In this document: positions 1 through 8,128 of the stretch, one piece after another
Layout: the number at the start of each line of letters is the position of its first letter
Numbering within the stretch: the stretch's first letter is position 1
Assembly: GCA_963715405.1 (NCBI GenBank)
Contig: OY970239.1
Coordinates: 2,046,001-2,110,000 of the forward strand
DNA: 64,000 nt
Source: JALZKA01 sp963715405
Lineage (GTDB): Bacteria > Actinomycetota > Thermoleophilia > Solirubrobacterales > 70-9
Direction: 5' to 3'
Made by a program: the position numbers and the translations under genes
The notes under the pieces: model-generated
Told to the model about the DNA's origin: nothing
The model's database searches: none
The model's input: the letters and a program-made list of their open reading frames with translations, nothing else

Positions 1-2
1 TG

Positions 3-524
3 GTTCGCCGGGATGAGGCTCTGGACGAGTTGGCCCGGGTCCTGCGGCCGTCAGGCGTGCTGCTGATCTCGACCCCGAACCGGCTTCGCTATGACGAGGG
101 CAACCCCCACCACGTCTATGAGTACGAGCCCGACGAGTTCAGGCTGGCCCTTGAGACGCGATTTGAGAACGTGCGCCTGCTTCGCCAGTACACGCTGACC
201 GCCAGCGTCGCTATCTCAGATGAACGGCGGGCCGAGACAGCGCTCGAGGTCCCCGGCGGCTGGTCTGGCCGGGTTGAGCCGGGCCGGGAGATCTACACAC
301 TTGCCTTGGCGTCGAACTCCGCGCTACCCGCGTTACCCGCGACGGCGACCGTGGTCCCACCCGACGATCCGGACTCGCCGGAGAACCAGGCTGCCGAGGC
401 AGTCGAGCGAAACGCCTCTCTCCAGCGCAGGAACTCCGAGCTTCAGCGACGAAACCGGGAGCTCCATGAGAAGAACCAAGAGCAACGAGCCCGCCTCATC
501 CGGGCCGAAAGCGGGTCCGCCTAA
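3..524 (+). CDS. C-terminal part of a class I SAM methyltransferase with coiled-coil tail (partial)
   Basis: The frame enters from the left edge, so the SAM-binding glycine loop is outside the window. The visible start, ELARVLRPSGVLLISTPN, matches the conserved late strand of UbiE/Methyltransf_11 proteins. About 80 residues of the fold follow, then a Pro/Asp-rich linker. The end is a short coiled coil with repeated QRRNxEL units (last about 35 residues), a common anchor for glycosyltransferases or other partners in surface-polysaccharide loci. The TAA stop overlaps the stop of the convergent next gene by a few bases. The methyl acceptor is unknown; a sugar or glycan is likely from the context. 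Confidence 0.75.
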   Translation, partial: VRRDEALDELARVLRPSGVLLISTPNRLRYDEGNPHHVYEYEPDEFRLALETRFENVRLLRQYTLTASVAISDERRAETALEVPGGWSGRVEPGREIYTLALASNSALPALPATATVVPPDDPDSPENQAAEAVERNASLQRRNSELQRRNRELHEKNQEQRARLIRAESGSA

Positions 525-2290
525 ACCTCGTAGCCCAGCCCTTCGAGTTCACGCCGGAGGGCCTCGCGTATCCGAGCCTCGACTGCCGGGTCAAGCTCGG
601 CCCGCCAGCGACCCACCGACGCAGCGGTTGAACCGGCCGTGACGTGCCCGGGCTTTGCGGGGACGCTCAGCTTTCTCAGCTCCGAACGCACGAACTCGAT
701 GGACAACTCGCCCGAGATCTTGTCGGCCACCTTCGCTGCGTCGCCCACGACGTCCTCGTAGCGGATGACCAAGGGGGAACCCTCGAGGCCGCCCAGCCAT
801 TCCATCCGGCGCCGGTGTCGCTCGATGAACGCCTCGAGGAACTCCTCATCGCTCGACTCACCGCGGCCGAAATCGGTGCGCTCGCGCTTCGCGTTGAAGG
901 CCTCGATCGAGACGAACGTGTCGCGAGGATCTCGAACCAGCACAAGGAGACGAGCTTCGGGAATCAGGCGCAGGTCGAGGCGGTGAGTATCGACCGATTT
1001 CTCCGCGTAGTGGGTGGGCCGCCCGTTCTCATGCGCTGCGAGGAGCCGGCGGGAGAAGTCATCCCACGCAGCCCTGATCATGGACTCGGTCATGGGGGGT
1101 CCGGAAGAGGTCAGGAGCGGATCGGGGCCCCAGGGCGGCGGACCGATCAGCGAGTGGTTCCAGCGCGCCCCCCGCGCGAGCTCGGGGTTGTTCCACGTGT
1201 CCTTTGGCCAGTCGCTCTCCCCGAGCAACCGCGCCCAGTGATGAAAGTAGGCGAAGTAGCGCCGCTCGTACGGAAACGGCCCCTCGACAATTACCTGCAG
1301 CGAGGATCGAAGGAGCTGCATCAGCAAGGTGCTGCCCCCGCGGCCCACGCAATCCACGAGAATCGGGGTCACGGCCGAGCTGTCGTTTACTCCCGCCCGG
1401 CGAAACCTCGCTTCGGCTTTTCGCCTTCCCTCGTTGACGTAGCGCCGGCGCTCGCGCTTCGCTTCTTCTCTCAACTGCCTCGTGTTCACCCTTCGCGCCC
1501 TCAGCTCACGGGGGTCATCAACCGGCCACTCCAGGTCGTCGCGTGAGAGATCTACCTCTCTTCTGCGCATGAGCACGGCGCCCTGGCTGAAGGCGTGGGG
1601 CCGGCCGATGCGATCGGGCTGGAGCGAGACGATCTCAAACGCCCGGCCCCAGTGGGCATGGAGCCACCAGTGCGAGTGGAAGACGATCGGTCCGCTGTCG
1701 CGATCGAAGCCACGGCCCAAGCCAATCGCGTTCATCCCGATGTCGTCCTCGGTGAGCGTCTCACCGGTCATCTGTCCTGCCATCCCGGGGCCGATGAAGG
1801 AGACAACGACGTATCCCCCCGGCTTCACCAGCCGATGCAGCTCGAGCAGCCAGTCGCTCCAGTCCTCGGTCAGGTGCGTGAACACCGACAGCGCGAGGAT
1901 GAGGTCGAAGGAGCCGCCCGCCAGGTCGATGGGGGGTGCCGGTGGGTTCTCGAAGGCGTTGACCGAGCCCGCCAGATTGGCTTGGAGCCAATCCACGCTT
2001 TCGGTATCGAGATCGCAGCCCCAGAGCTCACAGCCGTGGCCGGTGAAATGGCGCAACACCCGGCCCGAGCCGCAGCCGAAGTCAAGGACCCGGGCTCCCG
2101 TCAGGTCGAAGTCGCCAGGGAGAATCTCCATGACCGACTCCTTGAGGCGGCGGCCGAAAAGGAGGTACCACTCCGCGACGCTGAGCTCTCCGTCCTTCTC
2201 CTTGTCGGCAGGCCTCTGCTGCCCGATCCGGGCCATCAGCTCCGGCGGCGGGAGCGGCAGGTTCGCCGGGTTGCCGTCGTTCGCCCGCAT
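521..2290 (-). CDS. Methyltransferase-sulfotransferase fusion protein
   Basis: A 589-aa two-domain protein. Residues about 60-260 form a class I SAM methyltransferase with motif I VLDFGCGSGR (69-77) and the late motif LVKPGGYVVVSF. After a charged linker (about 250-300), residues 305-589 form a PAPS-dependent sulfotransferase: 5'-phosphosulfate loop GRGGST (316-321) and 3'-phosphate motif VRDPRDTFVS (452-461). I chose the ATG at 2290 because longer versions overlap the divergent gene at 2326. The fusion suggests that methylation and sulfation act on the same glycan. It lies in a surface-polysaccharide locus; the related second sulfotransferase domain is fused to a GT2 at 3315-5705. Domain calls are solid, the acceptor is inferred. 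Confidence 0.85.
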   Translation of the reverse strand: MRANDGNPANLPLPPPELMARIGQQRPADKEKDGELSVAEWYLLFGRRLKESVMEILPGDFDLTGARVLDFGCGSGRVLRHFTGHGCELWGCDLDTESVDWLQANLAGSVNAFENPPAPPIDLAGGSFDLILALSVFTHLTEDWSDWLLELHRLVKPGGYVVVSFIGPGMAGQMTGETLTEDDIGMNAIGLGRGFDRDSGPIVFHSHWWLHAHWGRAFEIVSLQPDRIGRPHAFSQGAVLMRRREVDLSRDDLEWPVDDPRELRARRVNTRQLREEAKRERRRYVNEGRRKAEARFRRAGVNDSSAVTPILVDCVGRGGSTLLMQLLRSSLQVIVEGPFPYERRYFAYFHHWARLLGESDWPKDTWNNPELARGARWNHSLIGPPPWGPDPLLTSSGPPMTESMIRAAWDDFSRRLLAAHENGRPTHYAEKSVDTHRLDLRLIPEARLLVLVRDPRDTFVSIEAFNAKRERTDFGRGESSDEEFLEAFIERHRRRMEWLGGLEGSPLVIRYEDVVGDAAKVADKISGELSIEFVRSELRKLSVPAKPGHVTAGSTAASVGRWRAELDPAVEARIREALRRELEGLGYEV

Positions 2291-2325
2291 CGTGCAGGGA
2301 GGGCACTCTACCCTGAGGGCGGCCG

Positions 2326-3297
2326 GTGACCGACTTCGAGCAGAGGCTGACGTGGATCTTCGGATCACCGCGCACAGGCAGCACCTGGCTGCTCCGCATG
2401 CTCATCTACCCCTGGAAGCTGAGGCGAGACGAACTCGGCTTCGGAAAACCGCGGGGCTATTCGGGCACAGCTTCATACCCGTCCGTCCTTCCGGTCAACG
2501 AATCCCACCTCCCTCACCACCTCAGCCGCCTCGTCCTCTTCGCCGGGATGACGGCGGCGATCGACCAGGCGGCGATCGAGAAGGGCAAGGACCTGCCGTC
2601 AATCTTCAACCCGAAGCGCGCAGACAGCGCTGCGTACTTCTTCTCCCGCCACTACGAGGAGGCGTGGCGCCCGGCCGCCAGAGAATTGGTCTTCGCTCGC
2701 TTCAAGGCCCATGCGAAGCGTGCCGAGGACGAGCTCTCCGTCACCGATCCGGCCGTCTTGATCAAGGAGCCCAACGGATCTTTTGCGGCCGACCTGGTCC
2801 TTGAGCTTTTGCCGCGCTCCCGGATGGTCTTTTTGATCCGCGACGGCCGTGATGTCATCGACTCCCAGCTCGCCCTCCACGAGCCGGGCGGCAGACATGC
2901 GCCGAAGCGGCTCATGAGGACGGATGACGAGCGGAAGGACCTCGTGACCCTGCTGGCCGAGCGATGGGTCAGCTCCATGCGAGTTTGCGCGAAGGCGTAT
3001 GAGCGCCTTCCGCCTGACCAGAAGACAACCGTCCGCTACGAGTCGCTGCTCAGCGAGCCGGCCGAGACGCTTCGTGATCTCTTTCGCTTCCTGGGAATTC
3101 CGCGGAGCGAGGATGAGATCGCCGAAGCTGTGGCCGCCGAGGACTTCTCAGCGATTCCGGAAAGCCGGCGCGGGATCAGCACGGGCAAGCGGGCTGCGAC
3201 TCCCGCGCTGTGGCGCGAGAATCTTGACGCTCGCGAGCAGGAGACGATCGCGGACATCGCCGGCCCGACGCTGCGCGAACTGGGATACGAGGCCTGA
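2326..3297 (+). CDS. PAPS-dependent sulfotransferase
   Basis: 323 aa, GTG start, 35 bp from the divergent fusion gene. The N-terminal IFGSPRTGSTWLLRML is the 5'-phosphosulfate-binding loop, and FLIRDGRDVIDS (about 170) is the 3'-phosphate site, both diagnostic of the sulfotransferase superfamily. It is of the same subtype as the gene at 11522: both share VNESH, IKEPNGS and the DGRDV motif, and differ from the two fused sulfotransferase domains nearby. It probably transfers sulfate to a sugar of the locus's polysaccharide in the cytosol. The substrate cannot be read from sequence. It is convergent with the gene ending at 3315. Confidence 0.88.
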   Translation: MTDFEQRLTWIFGSPRTGSTWLLRMLIYPWKLRRDELGFGKPRGYSGTASYPSVLPVNESHLPHHLSRLVLFAGMTAAIDQAAIEKGKDLPSIFNPKRADSAAYFFSRHYEEAWRPAARELVFARFKAHAKRAEDELSVTDPAVLIKEPNGSFAADLVLELLPRSRMVFLIRDGRDVIDSQLALHEPGGRHAPKRLMRTDDERKDLVTLLAERWVSSMRVCAKAYERLPPDQKTTVRYESLLSEPAETLRDLFRFLGIPRSEDEIAEAVAAEDFSAIPESRRGISTGKRAATPALWRENLDAREQETIADIAGPTLRELGYEA

Positions 3298-3314
3298 GCG
3301 CGCCGGACCGTGCC

Positions 3315-5705
3315 TCAGGCCGGAAAGCCAAGGCTCGCCAGCTGTTCGCCCAGGGTCTGATCGAACACATCCACTTCCTCATCGGTGAGCTCGGTCCGCC
3401 ACCGCCCGATCGAGCTCGCCGGGTTCTTCGTCGTCGAATGGCGCTTGCGGAGATCGCGGTCGGACTGCGCCGCTTTGGGATTGAGCTGGATCGAGAGAGC
3501 AGCCTCCAGGCGTTTTGCCGCTCCGTCGAAGTCGCTCACGAGCTCTTCGTAGCGGACGACCGGGATCTGGCCCTCTTCGAGTAGCTGCTCGATCCATCGC
3601 AATCTCTTCTTCTGCCGGCTTACGACGAGCTCTAGATACTCCTGATCGGAGGAAACGCGCGCGCGGCCGAAGTCTGCCCCCCGCTGCTCGGCGAACGTCT
3701 TGATCGAGACGAATGTGTCGCGTGGATCTCGAAGCAGGACGATCAGCTTTGCTTGGGGCAGCTCGGCGAGGTCAATCTCCCACGTGTTCAGGTGCTTCTC
3801 CGCGTAATAGCGGGGAGCGACGCGTTGGTCGTCGTGCGAGACGCTCACGGCTCGACGAGAAAACTCGCTCCAGGCCGCCTCAAAGCAAGCCTGGGAGAAA
3901 GAGCCGGAGCCTGCCTCGTCGAAAAGCTTTCGGGGAAGCCAGGGCGGGGGCCCCAGCATCATCGCCGTCGCCTCCTGATGAAGGGACCCGAGATCCGAGA
4001 GCTTCCAGTCTTCGCGCGGCCATTCAGAGCGATCAAGGAGCCGGGACCACCGCCAAAGGTACGCGAAGTACTTCCGTTCGAACGGATACTTGTCGTCGAT
4101 CACGATCTCCGGCGAGGTGCCCAAAAGGCGCATCATCAGGGTGCTGCCGTCGCGAGCGAAGTAATCCACGAGCAGGGGGGTCAGCCACGGGGCTTCGGTG
4201 GATGCGGCCGCTGACGACTGCCCCTGCCACGCCCTCGCATCCCACTCCCGCGCCGCTCGAAGCTCCCGCCTCGCCTCCATGACGGACCGAGTCGGATGCC
4301 GGGCCTCTCCCCTGGGTGGCGCATACCTCACGCGAGCCGGCGTCAAGAGGCGCCAGGCCAGTCCCTTGGCCAAGACCTGCTCGCGGCCGGCGGTCTCATC
4401 CCAGCCGAATCGCCGTCGATTCGCCCGGATGGTGAGCCAGGGCAAAAGCCCCGGAGCCTCAGCGATCCTGCTCAGACGGCGAACAACCCGGCGCTTTTTT
4501 GGTGGCATCAGGTCCCCGCATCTCATCTCGAGGACTCGCGAGAACAGCGCGATCCGGCAGTTGGCGCCGAAGTAGAAGGACCTCCAGTTCCGCGAACGCT
4601 GCTTTGGGGCGCGCCGGCCTTGGCCCGAGCCTCGCCTGGGGCGGCGAGCGCCGCTGTTGGCCCGCGCGTGACCCACGACCGCCCTGTCGTGCTGAACGTA
4701 TTCATAGAGCGGCTCGTCGACGTAGCTGATCGGGCCGAGGGCCATGGCAACCGTGGCGATCCAGTGATCGTGGTAGATGTTTCCCTGCGGCGGCGGGAAC
4801 GGGAGCACGTGGCGAACGAGCTCGGCCGAATAGAGCGAAGCCGCGCCGGTGATCGTGTTCGCGAGCAGGAGCGAAGTGAAGTTGGTGAAGTTGTTCCTGC
4901 GGTCCCGCCAGTACGTCTCCGAGATCGTCTGCCCGCTCTCGTCGACGATCCGCGCGTCGCTGTATGCAAGGTGAGAGCCCGGCTCGAGAGCGCCAAGGAG
5001 CCGCTCGAGCTTGTCCGGGTACCAGCGGTCGTCCTGGTCTGAGAGGGCCACGTGCGTGACCTCCGGCGGGCAGAGCGAGAGCGCTCGGCCGAAGTTGCGG
5101 TAAAACCCGCCCCGCCTGGGAGCTTGCGAAACGTAGAACCGATCGTCGTCGCCGATGATCTCCTGCATGCCTCGAGAAGCTGCATCGTCCGAACAGTCGT
5201 CCGAGATCAGGCAAACCCAGTTCTCATGCGTCTGGGAGCGGATCGAATCGACCTGCTGCTTGAAGAGGTCCAAGGGCGGGTTGTAAGTCGCCATGCAGAC
5301 CGCAATGAGGGAATCCTCGTGCTGGGACCGCGGCTGGAGGTCCACCGCAATCGGGTCCCGCGGCACCAGCTTGAGCGCCCCCAGGAGCCCCTCCTCGAAG
5401 CCGCCGCCGGCGAAGTGCGCCCGTATCCAGACTTCCGCTCTCGTGGGTTGGTCCACTGGCGCTACCGGGACGAAAGCCCACCACCAGTCTCCGTGGCTGA
5501 CGGTCCCCGGGCGGGGCATGCCATCGGCAGAGACCGGTATGCGGGCCGATCCCATGACGACCTCGAGCTTCCTGATGGGGCGCTCGGGGTGAGAGCAGCG
5601 GCCTTCGAGGAAGATGGCCGTGCCCCGGCCCACCTCAAGAGGGGAAGGCAACTCGGTCTCAAGGCGCGTCGAGAGCTTGGTCGCCCAGGTCGAAGCTTCC
5701 GTCAC
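3315..5705 (-). CDS. GT2 glycosyltransferase-sulfotransferase fusion protein
   Basis: 796 aa in three parts. Residues 1-125 are a beta-rich N-terminal domain that also precedes the GT2 at 5748-7133 (shared pattern: LExxxGTAxxLEG, then WWAxVPxAPV). Residues 130-360 are a GT-A family 2 glycosyltransferase: AVCMATYNPP, ISDDCSDD and SDQDDRWYPDK (DxD-type metal site). Residues about 505-796 are a sulfotransferase: FARDGSTLMMRLL and LLRDPRDTFVS, closest in the window to the domain in the 521-2290 fusion. The enzyme may add a sugar and sulfate it. It is the last gene of a minus-strand polysaccharide operon running from 11492. Both catalytic domains look intact. Confidence 0.88.
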   Translation of the reverse strand: MTEASTWATKLSTRLETELPSPLEVGRGTAIFLEGRCSHPERPIRKLEVVMGSARIPVSADGMPRPGTVSHGDWWWAFVPVAPVDQPTRAEVWIRAHFAGGGFEEGLLGALKLVPRDPIAVDLQPRSQHEDSLIAVCMATYNPPLDLFKQQVDSIRSQTHENWVCLISDDCSDDAASRGMQEIIGDDDRFYVSQAPRRGGFYRNFGRALSLCPPEVTHVALSDQDDRWYPDKLERLLGALEPGSHLAYSDARIVDESGQTISETYWRDRRNNFTNFTSLLLANTITGAASLYSAELVRHVLPFPPPQGNIYHDHWIATVAMALGPISYVDEPLYEYVQHDRAVVGHARANSGARRPRRGSGQGRRAPKQRSRNWRSFYFGANCRIALFSRVLEMRCGDLMPPKKRRVVRRLSRIAEAPGLLPWLTIRANRRRFGWDETAGREQVLAKGLAWRLLTPARVRYAPPRGEARHPTRSVMEARRELRAAREWDARAWQGQSSAAASTEAPWLTPLLVDYFARDGSTLMMRLLGTSPEIVIDDKYPFERKYFAYLWRWSRLLDRSEWPREDWKLSDLGSLHQEATAMMLGPPPWLPRKLFDEAGSGSFSQACFEAAWSEFSRRAVSVSHDDQRVAPRYYAEKHLNTWEIDLAELPQAKLIVLLRDPRDTFVSIKTFAEQRGADFGRARVSSDQEYLELVVSRQKKRLRWIEQLLEEGQIPVVRYEELVSDFDGAAKRLEAALSIQLNPKAAQSDRDLRKRHSTTKNPASSIGRWRTELTDEEVDVFDQTLGEQLASLGFPA

Positions 5706-5747
5706 AGTTTGAGTATTACCTCCTGGGTCGCAGCCGGCGGCGGGCTC

Positions 5748-7133
5748 TTACCTCGACGTGAAAGTCGCCCAGGCTGATACGAGCCGGCGCCAGGCCAGCG
5801 CCAGCAGGACGTAGCGCTCGCGGGCAAAGGTTGCGCTGGTCGCAAGGCGGGGGCGCAGCGAGCGGGCGGCGAGCCAGGCGAACAAGTGAGGATTCCGCTC
5901 CGAGGTGAGCCGCGTCACCGTCCGGCGTTTCTGAGGCGACATCTGCGCACCGCACCGCGCCTCGAGCGCGTTCGCCCAGACCATGCTCTGGCACCAGACG
6001 GCGAAGTAGTACCGGCGCAGCGCCGAATAGACCAGGTGGGGGACGCTGATGCCCTTGCTCTGGGCCCTGCGCCTCGCTCGCCGGCGCCGGAACTTCTCCC
6101 CCGGCAGGTTCGCCTCTTCGTAGCCGATGGCGGACCCAGAATGCTGGACGTAGTCATAGAGGGGCTCGTCCACGTAGGAGATCCGCCCGAGGGCAAGCGC
6201 ACACAGAGCGACCCAGTGATCGTGATAGGCGTCCCGGTAGCGGGGCGGGAAGGGCAACGCGTGTTCGAGGAGCTCGCGCTTGAACGCGGATGCCCCGCCG
6301 GTCACCGTGTTGGCGAGCAGCATGGCGCCCAGGTCAGTGTTGTTGTTGCGCCGATGGGTCCAGTACGTGTCGGCGATGTGTGCTCCGTCGTCGGAGACGA
6401 TCCGGGCATCGCTGTAGGCAAGATGAACGCCCGGGCCGAGTCGCTCGACGAGCCTTGCGAGCTTTTCGGGATACCAGTAATCGTCTTGGTCTGAGAACGC
6501 GCAGATCCCGGCCTCGGGGGGGATCAGGCTGAGCGCACGTTCGAAGTTGCCGTAGACGCCCAGCCTCTCCTCGGAGAGAAACAGGCGGAAGCGAGGGTCG
6601 TCTGCCAGCGTCGCGCGCATCTGCGCAAGCGAGGCGGGCGACGAGCCGTCATCGGAGATGACGCAGCTCCATTCCTCGTGGGTTTGAGCGCGAATCGAAT
6701 CGATCTGGCGCTGGAAAAGATCGGGCGGCGGCTCGTAGGTTGCCATCGCGATCGCGACGTGCGATTCGCTCATGCTGGGATCGCCCGCGGGGTCAGCTCG
6801 GGAGCCAGGCGAGAGCTCGACCTCGCCGAGCCTGGCGCTCGCGAACGTTCCGTCGCTGAGCTTTGCGCGCAGGGAGACGGGCAAAGCTTCCGGCTTCTCG
6901 ACAGGGGCGAGCGGAACGACCGCCCACCAGGTTGCAAGCGGGCGCCACGCCCCCTCGGACGGCATGCCGCGGGCCACGACCCTGCGCTCGTTGGCTCCCA
7001 CGGAAACCGAGAGGGACCTGATCTTGAGCATGTCGGCCTCGCAGGTTCCTTCGAGGTAGAACGCGGTCCCGGCGCCCACCGAAAGTCGCTCCGGAACCGG
7101 CTCGCTGAGTGAGGCGCGGAGCTCAGCGGTCAT
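5748..7133 (-). CDS. GT2 glycosyltransferase with N-terminal beta domain
   Basis: 461 aa. The first about 115 residues resemble the N-terminal domain of the neighbouring GT2-sulfotransferase (VGAGTAFYLEG, WWAVVPLAPV). Next comes a GT-A fold with AIAMATYEPP, VISDDGSSPA and FSDQDDYWYPEK. The region after it (AYHDHW, YDYVQHSG) also parallels the neighbour, so the two are paralogues, this one without sulfotransferase. I use the ATG at 7133, which overlaps the upstream gene's TGA as ATGA and implies translational coupling. A longer frame to 7487 exists but runs inside that gene. It probably transfers a sugar during repeat-unit assembly at the membrane. Confidence 0.85.
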   Translation of the reverse strand: MTAELRASLSEPVPERLSVGAGTAFYLEGTCEADMLKIRSLSVSVGANERRVVARGMPSEGAWRPLATWWAVVPLAPVEKPEALPVSLRAKLSDGTFASARLGEVELSPGSRADPAGDPSMSESHVAIAMATYEPPPDLFQRQIDSIRAQTHEEWSCVISDDGSSPASLAQMRATLADDPRFRLFLSEERLGVYGNFERALSLIPPEAGICAFSDQDDYWYPEKLARLVERLGPGVHLAYSDARIVSDDGAHIADTYWTHRRNNNTDLGAMLLANTVTGGASAFKRELLEHALPFPPRYRDAYHDHWVALCALALGRISYVDEPLYDYVQHSGSAIGYEEANLPGEKFRRRRARRRAQSKGISVPHLVYSALRRYYFAVWCQSMVWANALEARCGAQMSPQKRRTVTRLTSERNPHLFAWLAARSLRPRLATSATFARERYVLLALAWRRLVSAWATFTSR

Positions 7134-8092
7134 GCGGCACGCCGCTTCAGCCGCTGCCGGCGCTCGAAGCGCGCGCGAAGGCCCTCGCTCAGGGAGATGG
7201 ACCATTCGCCGGCCAAGTCCTCGGGGTAGTCGTACGAAGCGATGGTCGCGCGGAAGCCCGCAACCCTGCCTCGCAGGCCGGAGAGATTGCGATCGGCTGC
7301 AAGCTGCCCCGCACAGACTGCGGCCTCGCGAATCAGCACCGGAGCGAGTCGTGCCGGGCTCAGGACGCTCCACTTGCGCAGGAGGTAACCGCGCCCGAAG
7401 CCCATGAGGTAGTTCTTCGCGCGCGAGCCGGCACCAAGGGTGGCCGAGTGCTCGTGAGTCGCGAGGGCGCAACGCGCGAGCGCGCAACTCATGCCGGCGC
7501 CGCGCAGGCGCAGAGCGAGGTCCACGTCTTCCCAGTAGGCGAAGATGTTCTCGTCGAAGCCGTCCGCGTCCAGAAAGGCGGCGCGGTCAAACGCGGCCGA
7601 CGCGCCCACAGGTCCGATCGGATCGCGAGCGTCCTCGAGCGCTTCGAGGCGCGCGCCGTTCAGGTAGTCCATCACCATCAGGGTGCGATCAAGCTGCACT
7701 CCCGCCGAATCGATCAGGTCGGGCTCCCAGGGATCCGTCAGGACGCCCGACGCCATCGCCACGCCCGACCCAGGATCCAGCACTCGGAGGAGCTCCTCCA
7801 CATACGCCGGCTCGCAAGCGCAGTCGTCGTTGAGCAGAACGAGCGTGTTGCCGTCGGCGCGGCGAGCGCCCTCGTTGACGGCCCGCGTGTAGCCCAGGTT
7901 GCGGTCAAACCTCACATGGGTGGCGAACGGCACGTCTTTGCAAATCTGGCGGATCTCGTCTGTACCCGAGCCGTTGTCGAGGACGATCGCCTGGACCTCG
8001 ACGGTCTGTTCCGCGAGCGTAGAGAGCAACCGGCGCACGGCTACGCCCCGGCCGACGGTCGGCACGAGGACTGTTGGGGTGAGGGCCGGCAC
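7130..8092 (-). CDS. GT2 glycosyltransferase (WbbL/rhamnosyltransferase-like)
   Basis: 320 aa. It starts with the GT2 strand TVLVPTVGRG, followed by VLDNGSGTDE and the acidic site LVLLNDDCACEP. GFDENIFAYWEDVDLALRLR is the W-E-D motif typical of WbbL-like rhamnosyl- and related transferases (catalytic ED). The architecture and length fit that family. It sits in the middle of the polysaccharide operon, four bases overlapped with the next GT2. Sugar specificity is not readable from sequence; rhamnosyl transfer is only a family-level guess. Confidence 0.85.
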   Translation of the reverse strand: MPALTPTVLVPTVGRGVAVRRLLSTLAEQTVEVQAIVLDNGSGTDEIRQICKDVPFATHVRFDRNLGYTRAVNEGARRADGNTLVLLNDDCACEPAYVEELLRVLDPGSGVAMASGVLTDPWEPDLIDSAGVQLDRTLMVMDYLNGARLEALEDARDPIGPVGASAAFDRAAFLDADGFDENIFAYWEDVDLALRLRGAGMSCALARCALATHEHSATLGAGSRAKNYLMGFGRGYLLRKWSVLSPARLAPVLIREAAVCAGQLAADRNLSGLRGRVAGFRATIASYDYPEDLAGEWSISLSEGLRARFERRQRLKRRAA

Positions 8093-8128
8093 TCAGGCTC
8101 AGGCTAAGCGAAGCGCTCGGTGATCCAT

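Noticed and set aside
644..1546. Long plus-strand frame opposite the methyltransferase-sulfotransferase fusion
   Set aside because: GC-rich shadow of the minus-strand gene. No recognisable domain, and its sequence is the mirror of the sulfotransferase region.
7130..7487. Longer N-terminus for the GT2 at 5748
   Set aside because: The extra 118 codons lie wholly inside the upstream GT2 gene in another frame and have low-complexity Arg-rich composition.
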